From Kordia sp. TARA_039_SRF (GTDB lineage: Bacteria > Bacteroidota > Bacteroidia > Flavobacteriales > Flavobacteriaceae): a DNA stretch of 64,000 nt. The DNA is taken from contig SMNH02000002.1 in assembly GCA_006383075.2 (NCBI GenBank), positions 613,817 through 677,816 on the forward strand, written 5' to 3'. A program made the translations under genes and the position numbers. Positions 8,998-19,238 of the stretch are shown here, in pieces; position 1 is the first letter of the stretch, and each line of letters opens with the position of its first letter. Below the pieces are notes generated by a model. It made no database searches and was not told where the DNA came from. It was given only the letters and a program-made list of their open reading frames with translations.

Positions 8998-9355
8998 TGG
9001 TTGTTGGGTTTTGGGTGTTAGGTATTGGGTATTCTTAGCTTACTGAAGTATTGTTTATTTGTCTTTTGTTTTTCGTCGTTTCTTAGTTTTTCTTTGAAAC
9101 GTAAACTTATAAACTCTTAAACTGATACACTAAGAACTGAAACCTAAACGTCACTTCGAGTGATTTTCTTGTCATTGAGCCTGTCGAAATGAAAGAAAAA
9201 TGTATCGAGAAGTACTTCGAAACTTCTCAATACTCAATACTAATATCTCAATACTTTTTTTGTTTATTCGTTAATTTGTTTTTTGTTTTTTGTTTTTCGT
9301 CGTTTCTTAGTTTTTCTTTGAAACATAAACTTATAAACTCTTAAACTGATAAACT
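8998..9355. other. Gene-free region with repeats
   Basis: No coding frame is supported. It holds a direct repeat of about 58 bp (around 9067-9125 and 9296-9353, containing CGTCGTTTCTTAG and AAACTTATAAACTC) and one REP-like element at 9150-9215. Confidence 0.6.
9150..9215 (+). repeat. REP-like element, copy 1
   Basis: Head TCACTTCGAGTG, an imperfect hairpin core (stem around TTTTCTTGTCATT / AATGAAAGAAAAA) and tail TATCGAGAAGTAC. The same head and tail with different cores recur at 38740, 39043 and, inverted, at 39535. Confidence 0.6.
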
Positions 9356-9388
9356 AAAAAAAGAGCTCCCATAATTGAGAACTCTTTT
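9356..9388 (-). terminator. Terminator of the E2 gene
   Basis: Stem AAAGAG(T)TCTC / GGGAGCTCTTT on the minus-strand transcript, with a U-run; about 27 bp beyond the E2 stop codon. Confidence 0.7.
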
Positions 9389-9414
9389 CGTTATATGATA
9401 TGTGCTTTTTCACA

Positions 9415-10752
9415 TTAAATATCTCTGTCACTGTCCCACGCTTCTAGGTAATCTGCCACTCGTTTTACGAATTGTCCGCCAAGTGCTCCATTTACCACTC
9501 TGTGGTCGTACGAATGCGACAGGAACATTTTGTAACGAATTCCGATGAAGTCACCTTCAGGAGTTTCAATCACCGCAGGCACTTTTCTGATAGCTCCTAA
9601 CGCTAAAATCCCAACTTGTGGCTGATTGATAATTGGAGTTCCCATGATGCTTCCAAAGGTTCCAACGTTGGTTACAGTGTAGGTTCCGCCTTGAATTTCA
9701 GCTGGTTTTAGTTTGTTTTCTCTTGCTCTTCCTGCCAAATCGTTTACCGCTTTTGCCATTCCCACTAAATTCAACTGGTCAGCATTTTTGATGACAGGAA
9801 CGATTAAGTTTCCGTCTGGTAACGCAGCCGCCATTCCTAAGTTGATGTTTTTCTTTTTGATAATAGTATCACCATCTACAGAAATGTTCATCATTGGGAA
9901 ATCTTTCAACGCTTTTGCGACTGCTTCCATAAAGATTGGCGTGAACGTCAGTTTTTCTCCTTCGCGCTTTTCAAAGGCAGTTTTTACTTTTTTACGCCAG
10001 TTCCAAATATTGGTTACGTCTACTTCTATAAAACTTTGTACATGCGCCGAAGTTTGTACCGAAGCTACCATGTGATGCGCAATGAGTTTCCCCATACGCG
10101 TCATTTCGATGATTTCGTCGCCACCGTTTACAGATACTGGAGTTGCTTGTGTCGATTTTGCCGCAGCTACTGGTTTTGCTGCTTCTTTTACAGCCGCTTT
10201 TGGAGCTTCTGTTTTTTGAGGTTGAACTGGTGCTTTTCCTCTATTTTTTACATACGATAAAATGTCGTTTTTCGTGACTCTTCCGTCTTTTCCTGTGCCT
10301 GCAATGGCATCCAATTCTTCTACGGAGATGCCTTCTTCTTTCGCAATGTTTTTAACTAATGGTGAATAGAATTTTTCAGAAGATGAGAAATCGTTGCTTA
10401 CAGCTTCTTTTGCTTTTACAACTGCTTGTGCTGCTAATTCTGCTGCCGGTTCGCCTTTTTCTTCTACTTCTGGAGTTGGCTCTGCTGCTACTGTTTCCGT
10501 GTTTCCTTCTCCGTCAGTTTCAATGATAGCAACCGTTTCACCTACTTTTACAACATCGTCTACATTGAATAGCATTTCAACTAAAACACCGTCAACTTCA
10601 CTTGGTAATTCAGAATCTACCTTGTCAGTTGCGATTTCCAACACTGCTTCGTCAGCTTCAATAGTATCGCCAACTTCTTTGAGCCATGATATAATTGTTG
10701 CTTCTGCAACACTTTCTCCCATTTGAGGAAGTTTTAGTTCAAATTTTGCCAT
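9415..10752 (-). CDS. Dihydrolipoamide acyltransferase (E2 of a 2-oxoacid dehydrogenase)
   Basis: A 445-residue E2. The lipoyl domain (about 1-80) has the lipoylated Lys in EIATDKVDSELPSE. After a Pro/Ala/Glu-rich linker comes the peripheral subunit-binding domain (SPLVKNIAKEEGISVEEL...GRVTKNDIL, about 135-170), a second Ala/Pro linker, and the catalytic domain ending in YDHRVVNGALGGQF with the active-site His and Asp. One lipoyl domain and the context point to the branched-chain or broad-specificity 2-oxoacid complex rather than the pyruvate one, but substrate assignment is an inference. The E1 and E3 genes are not adjacent. Confidence 0.93.
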   Translation of the reverse strand: MAKFELKLPQMGESVAEATIISWLKEVGDTIEADEAVLEIATDKVDSELPSEVDGVLVEMLFNVDDVVKVGETVAIIETDGEGNTETVAAEPTPEVEEKGEPAAELAAQAVVKAKEAVSNDFSSSEKFYSPLVKNIAKEEGISVEELDAIAGTGKDGRVTKNDILSYVKNRGKAPVQPQKTEAPKAAVKEAAKPVAAAKSTQATPVSVNGGDEIIEMTRMGKLIAHHMVASVQTSAHVQSFIEVDVTNIWNWRKKVKTAFEKREGEKLTFTPIFMEAVAKALKDFPMMNISVDGDTIIKKKNINLGMAAALPDGNLIVPVIKNADQLNLVGMAKAVNDLAGRARENKLKPAEIQGGTYTVTNVGTFGSIMGTPIINQPQVGILALGAIRKVPAVIETPEGDFIGIRYKMFLSHSYDHRVVNGALGGQFVKRVADYLEAWDSDRDI

Positions 10753-10843
10753 ATCCTTAATCTAAAGATGTTATTTTTATTTTTTTTGCGAAAATACTAA
10801 ATAATATCGTTTTTTATTGAATTATTTTTAATTTAATTCTTTA

Positions 10844-11977
10844 TTAACACACTGCTGTAGATTCGTTCAGCAACCGTACTTCGCCTCTATTTTTGGAGGA
10901 ATCACTTCCGAGGATAAAAGTACTGTTTTTTGGTAATATTTTGTAATATCCGAATTGCTTTTCAATGATTTGAATGCTGGTTTTGTAATCAACGAAATGA
11001 GTATCTACTACAATTTCAGTATGTTTCTTGCCATCTATTTCTTGAAAAAAATGATCTAAATTTTCAACTCGGACACATTTTTTTTCATCATAAACGTTCT
11101 GAATCTGTTTGAAACGTTCTTCAGCATCGCTCACAAAGATGCACGAATGTACTATTTTTTGTGTTTTCTGTGCTGGTTTTGATAGAAACGGAATTAATTT
11201 CGCGCCAAGCGTCACCGCAATATCATATAACAGATTTCGCTTGAAATGCTTTTTGTAAAATAATTGCATGGCGCCGTAAAAACGTTTTGCATAGGTTTTG
11301 TCTTTGAGTGTGCTTTCGCCTTTATAATGAATGACTGTCGTTTTGCCGTAGTAGTAATTTTGAAAACCCGCTTTTTTGATTTTGTATGACAAGTCAATGT
11401 CTTCGCCGTACATAAAATAGTCTTCGTCAAATCCGCCAACTTGGTCGTACACACTTTTTTTCATCAACATAAACGCTCCGACGAGAATGTCTACTTTTCC
11501 AATTTCATTTTCATTAAGATTTGAATAATATCCTGATGTTTTGCTTCCTATTATTTTTTTGACAGAAACCATCGGTGTGGGAATGTTTCGTTTGCTTTCT
11601 GGCAAAAATGCGCCGCTTCCGTCAATGAGTTTGCAACCAATACTACCAACGTTTTCGGTACTTTCTGCGAATTTTAGCAATTGTGTAAACGTGTCTTCCG
11701 CAACAATGGTATCAGGATTTAAGATACAAACGTATTCTCCTTTTGCTACTTTGACTGCTTGATTGTTCGCTTTGGCGAATCCTACATTTTCGTTGTTGGC
11801 AATGAGTTGAATGTTTGGAAAGGTGTTTCGCATCATATCGCAACTGTCGTCGGGCGAATTGTTATCTACCACAATGATTTCTGCGTTCATTCCCGCAACA
11901 GCGGCTTCCACACTGCGAATACAAGCTTCCAGAAAATAACGTACATTGTAGTTGAGAATGACAACAGAAAGTTTCAT
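10844..11977 (-). CDS. Family 2 glycosyltransferase
   Basis: A 377-residue GT-A enzyme. Seen: LSVVILNYNVRYFLEACI at the N terminus, EIIVVDNNSPDDSC, the metal-binding variant LNPDT, and GGFDEDYFMYGEDIDLSYK, which holds the catalytic acidic residues typical of rhamnosyl-type GT2 enzymes. About 130 C-terminal residues are outside the core domain; no membrane helices are evident. Acceptor and donor are unknown; a cell-surface glycan role is likely. Begins 12 bp after recR on the same strand, so probably co-transcribed with it. Confidence 0.93.
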   Translation of the reverse strand: MKLSVVILNYNVRYFLEACIRSVEAAVAGMNAEIIVVDNNSPDDSCDMMRNTFPNIQLIANNENVGFAKANNQAVKVAKGEYVCILNPDTIVAEDTFTQLLKFAESTENVGSIGCKLIDGSGAFLPESKRNIPTPMVSVKKIIGSKTSGYYSNLNENEIGKVDILVGAFMLMKKSVYDQVGGFDEDYFMYGEDIDLSYKIKKAGFQNYYYGKTTVIHYKGESTLKDKTYAKRFYGAMQLFYKKHFKRNLLYDIAVTLGAKLIPFLSKPAQKTQKIVHSCIFVSDAEERFKQIQNVYDEKKCVRVENLDHFFQEIDGKKHTEIVVDTHFVDYKTSIQIIEKQFGYYKILPKNSTFILGSDSSKNRGEVRLLNESTAVC

Positions 11978-11989
11978 AAGTTTAGAAAG

Positions 11990-12610
11990 TTAGGAACTTT
12001 TCAGCGAGTTTTCAAACGGAACTCTGTTGATAATACTTCTTCCCAGCGTGACCTCATCCGCGTATTCCAATTCGTCACCAACCGAGATTCCACGTGCAAT
12101 GGTGGACGTTTTTACTTCGTAATTTTCAATTTGCTTGTAAATGTAGAAGTTGGTCGTGTCGCCTTCCATCGTAGAACTTAAGGCAAAAATGATTTCTTTG
12201 ATTTTCCCTTCTTTGACTTTTTCTACCAAACTAGCAATGGTCAAATTATGTGGTCCGATGCCATCCAACGGAGAAATTTTCCCGCCAAGGACATGATACA
12301 AACCTTTGTATTGCGCCGTACTTTCTATTGCCATGACATCGCGAATGTCTTCCACGACACAGACAATATCTTCTTGACGATTCGGATTGGCACAAATATC
12401 ACAAATGTCCACATCAGAAATGTTATGACAGTTGTTGCAGTGCTTGATTTCCGTACGGAGTTCTTGCAACGCATTTACCAAGTGCAAGGTTTGACTTTCT
12501 GGTTGTTTCAATAAATGCAATACCAAACGTAACGCAGTTCGCTTCCCGATTCCAGGCAACTGCGAGACTTCGTTTACGGCATTTTCTAAAAGTTTTGAGG
12601 AGAATTCCAT
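11990..12610 (-). CDS. recR: Recombination mediator RecR
   Basis: A 206-residue RecR. HhH region [17 protein letters not shown], four-Cys zinc finger [16 protein letters not shown], and Toprim segment [18 protein letters not shown]. It works with RecO in loading RecA on SSB-coated ssDNA. Full family length. Upstream of the GT2 gene with a 12-bp gap. Confidence 0.97.
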   Translation of the reverse strand: MEFSSKLLENAVNEVSQLPGIGKRTALRLVLHLLKQPESQTLHLVNALQELRTEIKHCNNCHNISDVDICDICANPNRQEDIVCVVEDIRDVMAIESTAQYKGLYHVLGGKISPLDGIGPHNLTIASLVEKVKEGKIKEIIFALSSTMEGDTTNFYIYKQIENYEVKTSTIARGISVGDELEYADEVTLGRSIINRVPFENSLKSS

Positions 12611-12757
12611 GTGGCAAATTTAACTTTTTAAATTCAGAATTGTGAATTCAGAATTATGAATTGTTGATTATGAACTCCAACTTTACATTTTTTCACAAAA
12701 AAACCAGATGAACTGAATTAACACTCCATCTGGCATTGTAAAACAAACGCTTGTTTT

Positions 12758-13786
12758 CTATTGCTCTACATATTTTTGAACCACAAGTGGTGCTGTTCCT
12801 AACGGCACTTTTTCTTGTATAATTTTTCCATCGGATTCGTATTGCATCACCAATTGCCACACTTGATAGGTTATGCTTTTTTCGTTGTTAAGCGTCTTAA
12901 TCGTGGTTTCCCAAGATGACGTATTGGATTGGTTAATGGCTAACGAGTGTGAACTTGTACTTGTATCCGTGAAACTTGTTGACAGTTCTGCGCTAATACC
13001 TTCCAATTCTTCTTCTACACCTTGTGCTTTTAAGGTAACTCCTATGGTTGCTGCAAAACTTTGTATTTCTTCATCTGTACTTGTAGTTCCTTGTGTTACA
13101 GTTTTTGTAAATTCTTGTGGTGTGTTTGGGGTTGCTTTTCCGCTAGCGATGCACGTCCAAAAATAGCTTGCACTCGTTGGAACAGTTCCTGCTTTTAATT
13201 CAACACTTCGAACCCAAGCACCTCCAGCAGTAGGCATAATGATAATATTATTTGTCGCTGCCGTTGCTTGTAACATTCCTTCTCTAATTGGAATTTCTAC
13301 TTTGTGCCACGCTGGATTGTTATCAGGAAATTGTTCTATAGAATAGGAATCGCCATTCACAAAAATATCCCAATTGGTATTTACGACTCCGTTGTTTGTA
13401 ATGGAAGCTGCGTCAATAACAAGTGTGGTATTCCTCATAATCGGTGTTACTGTATTTAGTTGTATTTGAGCACCTCCGCGAGCCACAAAATACGGTACGC
13501 CTTCTGCCTCTCCACTCGTACAACCTGGAATACCTGCCCAAGAAATACAGCCTTGCCATGAATTTAAGGCGTCATAAGGAGTTACAATACTTTTAGGAAT
13601 TGCACCCGCAGTGCCATTTTGAACATTAATTGGGTTTGTTGGCGATTGTGCATACATATCTGGCGCTGTAATTGCTGGGGGAAATTGTGAAATTTGCCAT
13701 CCGTATACCGAAAGCGATGGTGTAGCCATTTCAACATCTTGATTTGATAATTCAATTGCGTTTTTGTCTTTTGCTATTGTCTTCAT
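12758..13786 (-). CDS. Unrecognised protein with Ser/Thr-rich amphipathic region
   Basis: From the start MKTIAKDKNAIELSNQDVEM the protein has 342 residues. In-frame ATGs at 13858 and 13891 would lengthen it; the choice is uncertain. No signal peptide is obvious, and the first ~18 residues look like a short charged leader. The N-terminal half is beta-rich with Cys in WQGCISW and PGCTSGE. The second half has alternating Ser/Thr stretches (TVTQGTTSTDEE, SFTDTSTSSHSLAINQSN, SSWETTIKTLNN). Such alternation is found in the hairpin of beta-pore-forming (aerolysin-like) proteins; this is only a resemblance. The family is not recognised. Monocistronic, convergent to nothing. Confidence 0.65.
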   Translation of the reverse strand: MKTIAKDKNAIELSNQDVEMATPSLSVYGWQISQFPPAITAPDMYAQSPTNPINVQNGTAGAIPKSIVTPYDALNSWQGCISWAGIPGCTSGEAEGVPYFVARGGAQIQLNTVTPIMRNTTLVIDAASITNNGVVNTNWDIFVNGDSYSIEQFPDNNPAWHKVEIPIREGMLQATAATNNIIIMPTAGGAWVRSVELKAGTVPTSASYFWTCIASGKATPNTPQEFTKTVTQGTTSTDEEIQSFAATIGVTLKAQGVEEELEGISAELSTSFTDTSTSSHSLAINQSNTSSWETTIKTLNNEKSITYQVWQLVMQYESDGKIIQEKVPLGTAPLVVQKYVEQ

Positions 13787-14071
13787 AATTATACTTTTAC
13801 TGTTGTTCCTACTCATTTGTAAAATGGCTTTTCGGATTCCGCCATTAAGAATGCGCATTGTTTTTCGTTTTCTTCTGATACAAATTTGCAATAACTAAGT
13901 AGCGTACGATAGGTAGATTTTACCTAATTCATCAAATCCGCAAAAATTACGTGAAGTAAATTCTCATAACAAGAATAAGAATTACGGTAATCTTTCAATT
14001 TTTCAATCTTTTAATCTTTCAATTTTAAAAAGACCCAGAAGTTTGTATTTTGCAAACTAGAAAATTTACAC

Positions 14072-15589
14072 ATGCAACCGATTCATATTTTACTCCTTAT
14101 CGCTGGTTATTTTGGCGTTTTGATTTTAATCTCGTATTTGACAGGGAAAGACGATAGCAACGAAACTTTTTTTAAGGCTTCGCGAAAGTCGCCTTGGTAT
14201 GTGGTTGCGTTTGGAATGATTGGCGCTTCGCTTTCAGGTGTTACGTTTATTTCTGTGCCGGGTTGGGTACGCGATTCCAATTTTAGCTACATGCAAGTGG
14301 TTTTTGGCTATTTGGTTGGTTATTTTATTATTGCGTATGTGTTGATGCCTATTTATTATCGCTTGAATGTAACGTCGATTTATCAGTATTTGGAAGATCG
14401 ATTTGGCGTAGTGAGTTATAAAACAGGTGCTTTTTTCTTTTTAATTTCTAGAATTCTCGGAGCTTCGTTTCGCTTGTATTTGGTTGCAATTGTACTACAA
14501 CAATATGTGTTTGATGCCTATAATATTCCTTTTGAAGTTACAGTTGCGCTGTCCATTTTGTTGATATGGTTGTATACGTTTCGCGGTGGAATTAAAACCA
14601 TCGTTTGGACAGATACATTACAAACCTTGTTTATGCTAATTGCCGTTGGCGTAGCCATGTATTTGATTTTAGGCGATTTGAACCTTAGTTTTAGTGAGTT
14701 TTGGAGTTCGGAGAGTTTGGCGCAATACAATCAAATTTGGTTTACAGATGATGTACTAGCACGAAACTATTTTATAAAGTCTTTTGTTGGCGGATTGTTT
14801 GTTGCCGTGTGTATGACAGGATTGGATCAAGATATGATGCAGAAGAATTTAACCTGTAAAAATTTAGGGGATGCACAAAAAAATATGGTTTCGTTTAGCG
14901 TGGTACTAATTGTTGTAAATTTTATCTTTTTACTGTTAGGTGCTTTGCTATTTATCTACGCTGCTGAACATCAAATTGATGTGCCAGTTGTTGATGGAAA
15001 GGAACGAACCGATTTGCTGTTTCCAGAAATTGCAATTAAAGGCGAGTTAGGAATTTCACTATCTATCGTGTTTTTACTTGGTTTGATTGCCGCTGCGTAT
15101 TCGAGCGCCGATTCTGCGCTAACATCGTTGACGACTTCTTTTTCGGTAGATTTTTTATCGATTGAAAAGCAAGAAAAAAGCAAACAGAAGAAACTCCGCC
15201 AAAAGGTTCACATTGCCATGTCAGTCGTGCTAATTATTGTCGTGATTATTTTTAACAGTCTCACAAATAAAAGTGTTATTGACAGTATTCTTACTGTTGC
15301 AAGTTATACCTACGGACCCTTATTAGGCTTGTTTGCTTTCGGAATTTTCACCAAATACAATGTCATTGACAAATACGTTTGGATTGTTACAGCGGTTTCC
15401 ATTTGTCTTACGTATATCATCGCCAATTTTGGTGGCTATTTTATGTATTTCACAGAAGATGTTGCCAATCTCGCGGAAGCGGAAAAATTAGCCAAAAGTA
15501 ACTGGTATCAATTTGGATATGAATTATTAGCCGTGAATGGATTGCTAACGTTTATCGGTTTAGTATTGATTAGACGCCAACATGACTAA
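14072..15589 (+). CDS. Sodium:solute symporter (SSS family)
   Basis: A 505-residue inner-membrane transporter with about 13 hydrophobic segments. It contains typical SSS features: [14 protein letters not shown] in the first transmembrane region, GG(I)[10 protein letters not shown], and the Ser-rich [21 protein letters not shown] near TM8 that forms the Na2 site. The substrate is not evident. Its last 30 bp overlap the convergent CoA-binding gene. Confidence 0.93.
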   Translation: MQPIHILLLIAGYFGVLILISYLTGKDDSNETFFKASRKSPWYVVAFGMIGASLSGVTFISVPGWVRDSNFSYMQVVFGYLVGYFIIAYVLMPIYYRLNVTSIYQYLEDRFGVVSYKTGAFFFLISRILGASFRLYLVAIVLQQYVFDAYNIPFEVTVALSILLIWLYTFRGGIKTIVWTDTLQTLFMLIAVGVAMYLILGDLNLSFSEFWSSESLAQYNQIWFTDDVLARNYFIKSFVGGLFVAVCMTGLDQDMMQKNLTCKNLGDAQKNMVSFSVVLIVVNFIFLLLGALLFIYAAEHQIDVPVVDGKERTDLLFPEIAIKGELGISLSIVFLLGLIAAAYSSADSALTSLTTSFSVDFLSIEKQEKSKQKKLRQKVHIAMSVVLIIVVIIFNSLTNKSVIDSILTVASYTYGPLLGLFAFGIFTKYNVIDKYVWIVTAVSICLTYIIANFGGYFMYFTEDVANLAEAEKLAKSNWYQFGYELLAVNGLLTFIGLVLIRRQHD

Positions 15590-15916
15590 GGTACATGCTG
15601 AAAGACATTTTACACCTTTTTCTGTTAATTCCTTAAAAAAAGCTGGATTTTCTGTTCCGGGATTAAAAATAACACGCTTGGGTTGTAACGAAACTATATA
15701 TTCATAATATTCTTCTTGAACTGTTGGATTCAAATACAATGTAATGGTATGAATATCATCATATTGCTGCAATTCGGTGTCGATAGTAACACCGCTAATT
15801 TCTCCTTCTTTAAGTCCGAATGCAACAACTTCATGATTGTGATCAACCAATCGTTGTACAGCTTTGTATGAAAATCGATGTGGTTTGATAGAAGTTCCTA
15901 AAACTAATGTTTTCAA
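15560..15916 (-). CDS. CoA-binding domain protein
   Basis: A 118-residue single Rossmann domain starting [20 protein letters not shown], with [16 protein letters not shown] and the [21 protein letters not shown] segment typical of the CoA_binding_2 (YccU-like) family. It would bind CoA or a nucleotide in the cytoplasm; the physiological role is unknown. Convergent with the symporter gene, with a 30-bp tail-to-tail overlap. Confidence 0.88.
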   Translation of the reverse strand: MKTLVLGTSIKPHRFSYKAVQRLVDHNHEVVAFGLKEGEISGVTIDTELQQYDDIHTITLYLNPTVQEEYYEYIVSLQPKRVIFNPGTENPAFFKELTEKGVKCLSACTLVMLASNQY

Positions 15917-16121
15917 TAGATTACGATATTTATATTTACAATTTAGGTATGATTCGCTGGTAACGAGCTCGTAAATTAAGCAATTTTCATGGGAACAAGT
16001 TCAATTTGTTAAAATATGTTAAAGTTTTTCCTGTAGCGTAACACAACCTATTTTACTTCGTCAAGTATGCATAATTCTAGTTAGACTAGAAATCATCAAA
16101 AAATAAAAACGAACTAATTAC

Positions 16122-18590
16122 ATGAAAAAACTATTCTCACTATGCATGCTCATGCTATGCATTGGCTTGCATGCTCAAACACCATCCCCAAAAATCGGAA
16201 CTGTAGAAGGAAAAGTCATAGACGCTACTACGAATGAAGCAATTCCTTATGCAACGATAGTTATTAAATCAAAAGCAGATGGCAAAGTACTCACTGGAGC
16301 TATTACGGACGATTCAGGAAATTTTAAAATTGAAAAAATTCCTGCAGGCGCTTTAACTGTCGATATTCAATTTATCGGTTACGAAACTATTACAAAAGAC
16401 ATTACTATATCTAACGAAGCTCGTGTAGCACAACTAGGAACTATTTCTTTAGCAGAAAGTGCTACTACGTTAAATGAAGTTGAAGTAGTTGCCGAACGTA
16501 CCACTATTGAACAAAAAGTGGACAGAAAGGTTATTACTGTTGGAAAAGATTTAGTGACTGCTGGACCTACAGCTTCTGATATTATGAACAACTTGCCTTC
16601 TGTAAATGTGGACCAACAAACAGGAAACATCAGTTTGCGTGGAAATCAGAACGTACGTGTCATGGTTGACGGAAAACTGTCTACCATTCCAACAGCACAA
16701 TTGTTACGTCAATTACCGTCAAATTCTATCAAAAAGATTGAGTTAATTACAAATCCATCTGCAAAATACAATCCAGAAGGAATGAGTGGAATTATCAATA
16801 TTGTATTGCGTAAAAACGTGAATATTGGTTTTAACGGAAATGCAACCTTAGGATTTACACGTGAGCGTGAAGCTAAATTTAATAGTGCGCTTGATTTGAA
16901 CTACCGAAACGGAAAATTCAACCTTTTTGGAAATTACTCAAATAATATTGCGAAAAACCGAAATGGAGGAAATATTGAAAGACCTGACGAAAATTCATTG
17001 CAACTTTTTGACAACTTAGATAATCAGAAGAATCACTTGATTAAAGTAGGGATTGATGTGTATTTGAATGATAAAAACACGATTTCTTTCTTTACCAATC
17101 AAAATATTACAGATGTGAAAAGCAATGGATTTGTGAGTGTTCTTTTTCCAGAAGCACCAGAATTCAACAACTTTCAAGACTTTTTTGCCATCAACGACAA
17201 TTTAGCATCCCAATATAACTTTAACTATAAATATGATATTTCTGAAGAAGGCGAAAGTATTGAACTAGAAGCGGATTACAACGTATTTGACGCTGATAAT
17301 CGATTTAACTTTGCTTTTGCGGGTGCAAATACATTTCCAAATTATGTTGATGAAGCTCAAACTGACAGAGATCGTACAACGATTAATTTAGATTATGTAA
17401 AACCTTTAAAGAACAAAGCAAAATTAGAAGCAGGAGCTGAAGCTCGTTTGTTTAATTCTGAAATCGATTATCAATCTACAGGATTTACCTTTAATGAAGC
17501 TGGCGTTTTACGTAGAACACCAAGTACTGACTTTAACTACAGCAGAGATATTTATTCTTTGTATGTAACGTATGGTAAACAATACGAAAAATGGTCATAC
17601 CAACTTGGACTTCGTGGAGAAACGGTACAAGTAGATGCCAATGCATTATCTAGGGAAATTGAAACGCCTGATACTGAAAATATTGTTTTTGAGAACGATT
17701 ATACACAAGTATATCCATCAGCATTTTTTACGTATTCACCATCAGAGAAAAACTCGTACCAATTAAGTTATAGTAGACGTGTAGACCGTCCTGGTATTGG
17801 GCAAGTAAATCCGATTAGAGAATGGGCAACTCCGTTGATTACTTCTTTTGGAAACATCAACTTGCAACCACAGTTTACCAACTCTATGGAATTAAATTAC
17901 ACACGTAAAGTTGGAAATAAAGGAACCATTACTGGTGGCGTATTTTACCGAATTATTGAAGACGAAATCAACAGAGCCGTTTTTGTAGATAGAACAGACT
18001 TGAACAGAATTATTTTAACACATGACAACTTTGACAATACTTCTGCGTACGGAGTTGAAATTTCGAGTAATTTCAGACCGACAAACTGGTGGAGTTTCAA
18101 CACAAGTTTTGACTTCTTCTCTCAAACACAACGAGGAATTACAGAATCGTTAAATGTACCAACTGACGTTGCTACGATAGATAATATTGTGCGTGAAACA
18201 AGACAAGTAGAAAACCAAGCGTGGAACTTTAGAATGTTTAACAACTTTAGAGTTTCTAAAAAACTAAACCTTTCTGCCTTTGGTTTTTACAGAGGAAGCG
18301 TGCAAGGAATTCAGTTTGAAATGGAGCCAATGTATTTTGTAAACGTTGGAGCGCGTTATGCTTTCGCAGATGGAAAAGGAACACTAAGTGTTAACTACAA
18401 CGATATTTTCAATACGATGCGATTTGGTTTTGACGGACAACGACCATTCCGCCAGACTGGTGAATTTAGATGGGAAAGTAATACTATCAACGTAAGTTTA
18501 TCGTATCGTTTTGGAGGTGGAAAATACCGTGCAAAATCGCGTAAGCAACGTGATAAAGATGTAAAATCTGGAAGCGGCGGATTCCTGTAA
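16122..18590 (+). CDS. TonB-dependent receptor-like outer-membrane barrel protein
   Basis: An 822-residue protein with signal peptide (MKKLFSLCMLMLCIGLHAQ). CarboxypepD_reg-like domain (about 25-110: GTVEGKVIDATTNEAIPYAT, GAITDDSGNFKI). Plug-type domain (about 120-230: DIMNNLPSVNVDQQTGNISLRGNQNVRVMVDGK is spread over this part). A long beta-barrel ends in VSLSYRFGGGKYR. The last 25 residues are basic. It matches the outer-membrane beta-barrel family related to TonB receptors (OMP_b-brl_3 type). The ligand is unknown. Monocistronic, followed by a strong terminator. Confidence 0.9.
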   Translation: MKKLFSLCMLMLCIGLHAQTPSPKIGTVEGKVIDATTNEAIPYATIVIKSKADGKVLTGAITDDSGNFKIEKIPAGALTVDIQFIGYETITKDITISNEARVAQLGTISLAESATTLNEVEVVAERTTIEQKVDRKVITVGKDLVTAGPTASDIMNNLPSVNVDQQTGNISLRGNQNVRVMVDGKLSTIPTAQLLRQLPSNSIKKIELITNPSAKYNPEGMSGIINIVLRKNVNIGFNGNATLGFTREREAKFNSALDLNYRNGKFNLFGNYSNNIAKNRNGGNIERPDENSLQLFDNLDNQKNHLIKVGIDVYLNDKNTISFFTNQNITDVKSNGFVSVLFPEAPEFNNFQDFFAINDNLASQYNFNYKYDISEEGESIELEADYNVFDADNRFNFAFAGANTFPNYVDEAQTDRDRTTINLDYVKPLKNKAKLEAGAEARLFNSEIDYQSTGFTFNEAGVLRRTPSTDFNYSRDIYSLYVTYGKQYEKWSYQLGLRGETVQVDANALSREIETPDTENIVFENDYTQVYPSAFFTYSPSEKNSYQLSYSRRVDRPGIGQVNPIREWATPLITSFGNINLQPQFTNSMELNYTRKVGNKGTITGGVFYRIIEDEINRAVFVDRTDLNRIILTHDNFDNTSAYGVEISSNFRPTNWWSFNTSFDFFSQTQRGITESLNVPTDVATIDNIVRETRQVENQAWNFRMFNNFRVSKKLNLSAFGFYRGSVQGIQFEMEPMYFVNVGARYAFADGKGTLSVNYNDIFNTMRFGFDGQRPFRQTGEFRWESNTINVSLSYRFGGGKYRAKSRKQRDKDVKSGSGGFL

Positions 18591-18668
18591 AACACAAAAC
18601 GCATTACAAATTAATAGCTTCAATTATTATTGATGGTTAGTGTTAATTGAACGTTATTAAAATGTGAA

Positions 18669-18697
18669 GACCTTGGTTATGCACAACCAAGGTTTTC
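18669..18697 (+). terminator. Terminator of the outer-membrane barrel gene
   Basis: Perfect stem CCTTGGTT / AACCAAGG, 6-nt loop, followed by TTTTCT. Confidence 0.8.
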
Positions 18698-18911
18698 TAT
18701 TTTCTGTCAAAGTAACCGTTAGTTAATCCGTAAAGTCGTACGTTTTGACAAAAAAACTGTTAAAATTGTATAAATGAGCGAACTAATTCCAAAAAAAACG
18801 TCGAAATTTGCAGTATTCACAAAGTATACTGTATTGTTATTGGGTTGATTATTCGAATTTAGCACTCTAAAATTTACCATTTATATTGTACAAAGTATAC
18901 TAAATACTATC

Positions 18912-18953
18912 AAAAAAAATCCCAAGCACGTTAGTACTTGGGATTTTGTTTTT
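18912..18953 (+). terminator. Orphan intrinsic terminator, possible small RNA end
   Basis: Perfect 11-bp stem AAAATCCCAAG / CTTGGGATTTT with a 10-nt loop and T-rich tail, 215 bp after the previous terminator, with no recognised gene in between. Confidence 0.6.
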
Positions 18954-19238
18954 TATATTTTTTCAATTAAAAATTTAGAGAGTTTTCATCTTTTCCGCAG
19001 TGTAGCAGGATTTTTTCGTTAAAAATTTCTGAAGCCTTGGAAGAAATTTAGAAAAATTCATGCGGTTTTGGTTTTTCTCCTAAAAGAAAAAGCAAAAACA
19101 CCTCTGGAAAAGTGCCCTTTCTTTTGTTTCTTTTCTTTGGGCAAGCAAAGAATAAGAAAATAAACAACTGATTTTTCGTTACAAGAAACTTAGTCTGTGT
19201 TCTTTGAAAATTAATATTTTAATTAATCAAGCATAAAA

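Larger units (their letters stand above)
18591..19238. other. 648-bp gene-free region with two hairpins
   Basis: Contains the terminator of the barrel gene (18669-18697), a second strong hairpin with T-run (18912-18953) not attached to any known gene, and two copies of ACAAAGTATACT (18819-18830, 18890-18901). A 24-codon frame at 18774 (MSELIPKKTSKFAVF...) is too short to call. The remainder (about 18960-19238) shows nothing. Confidence 0.55.

Noticed and set aside
10844..12610. GT2 and recR as a surface-polysaccharide locus
   Set aside because: Only one glycosyltransferase is present and its partner is a DNA-repair gene; adjacency looks like ordinary operon mixing.
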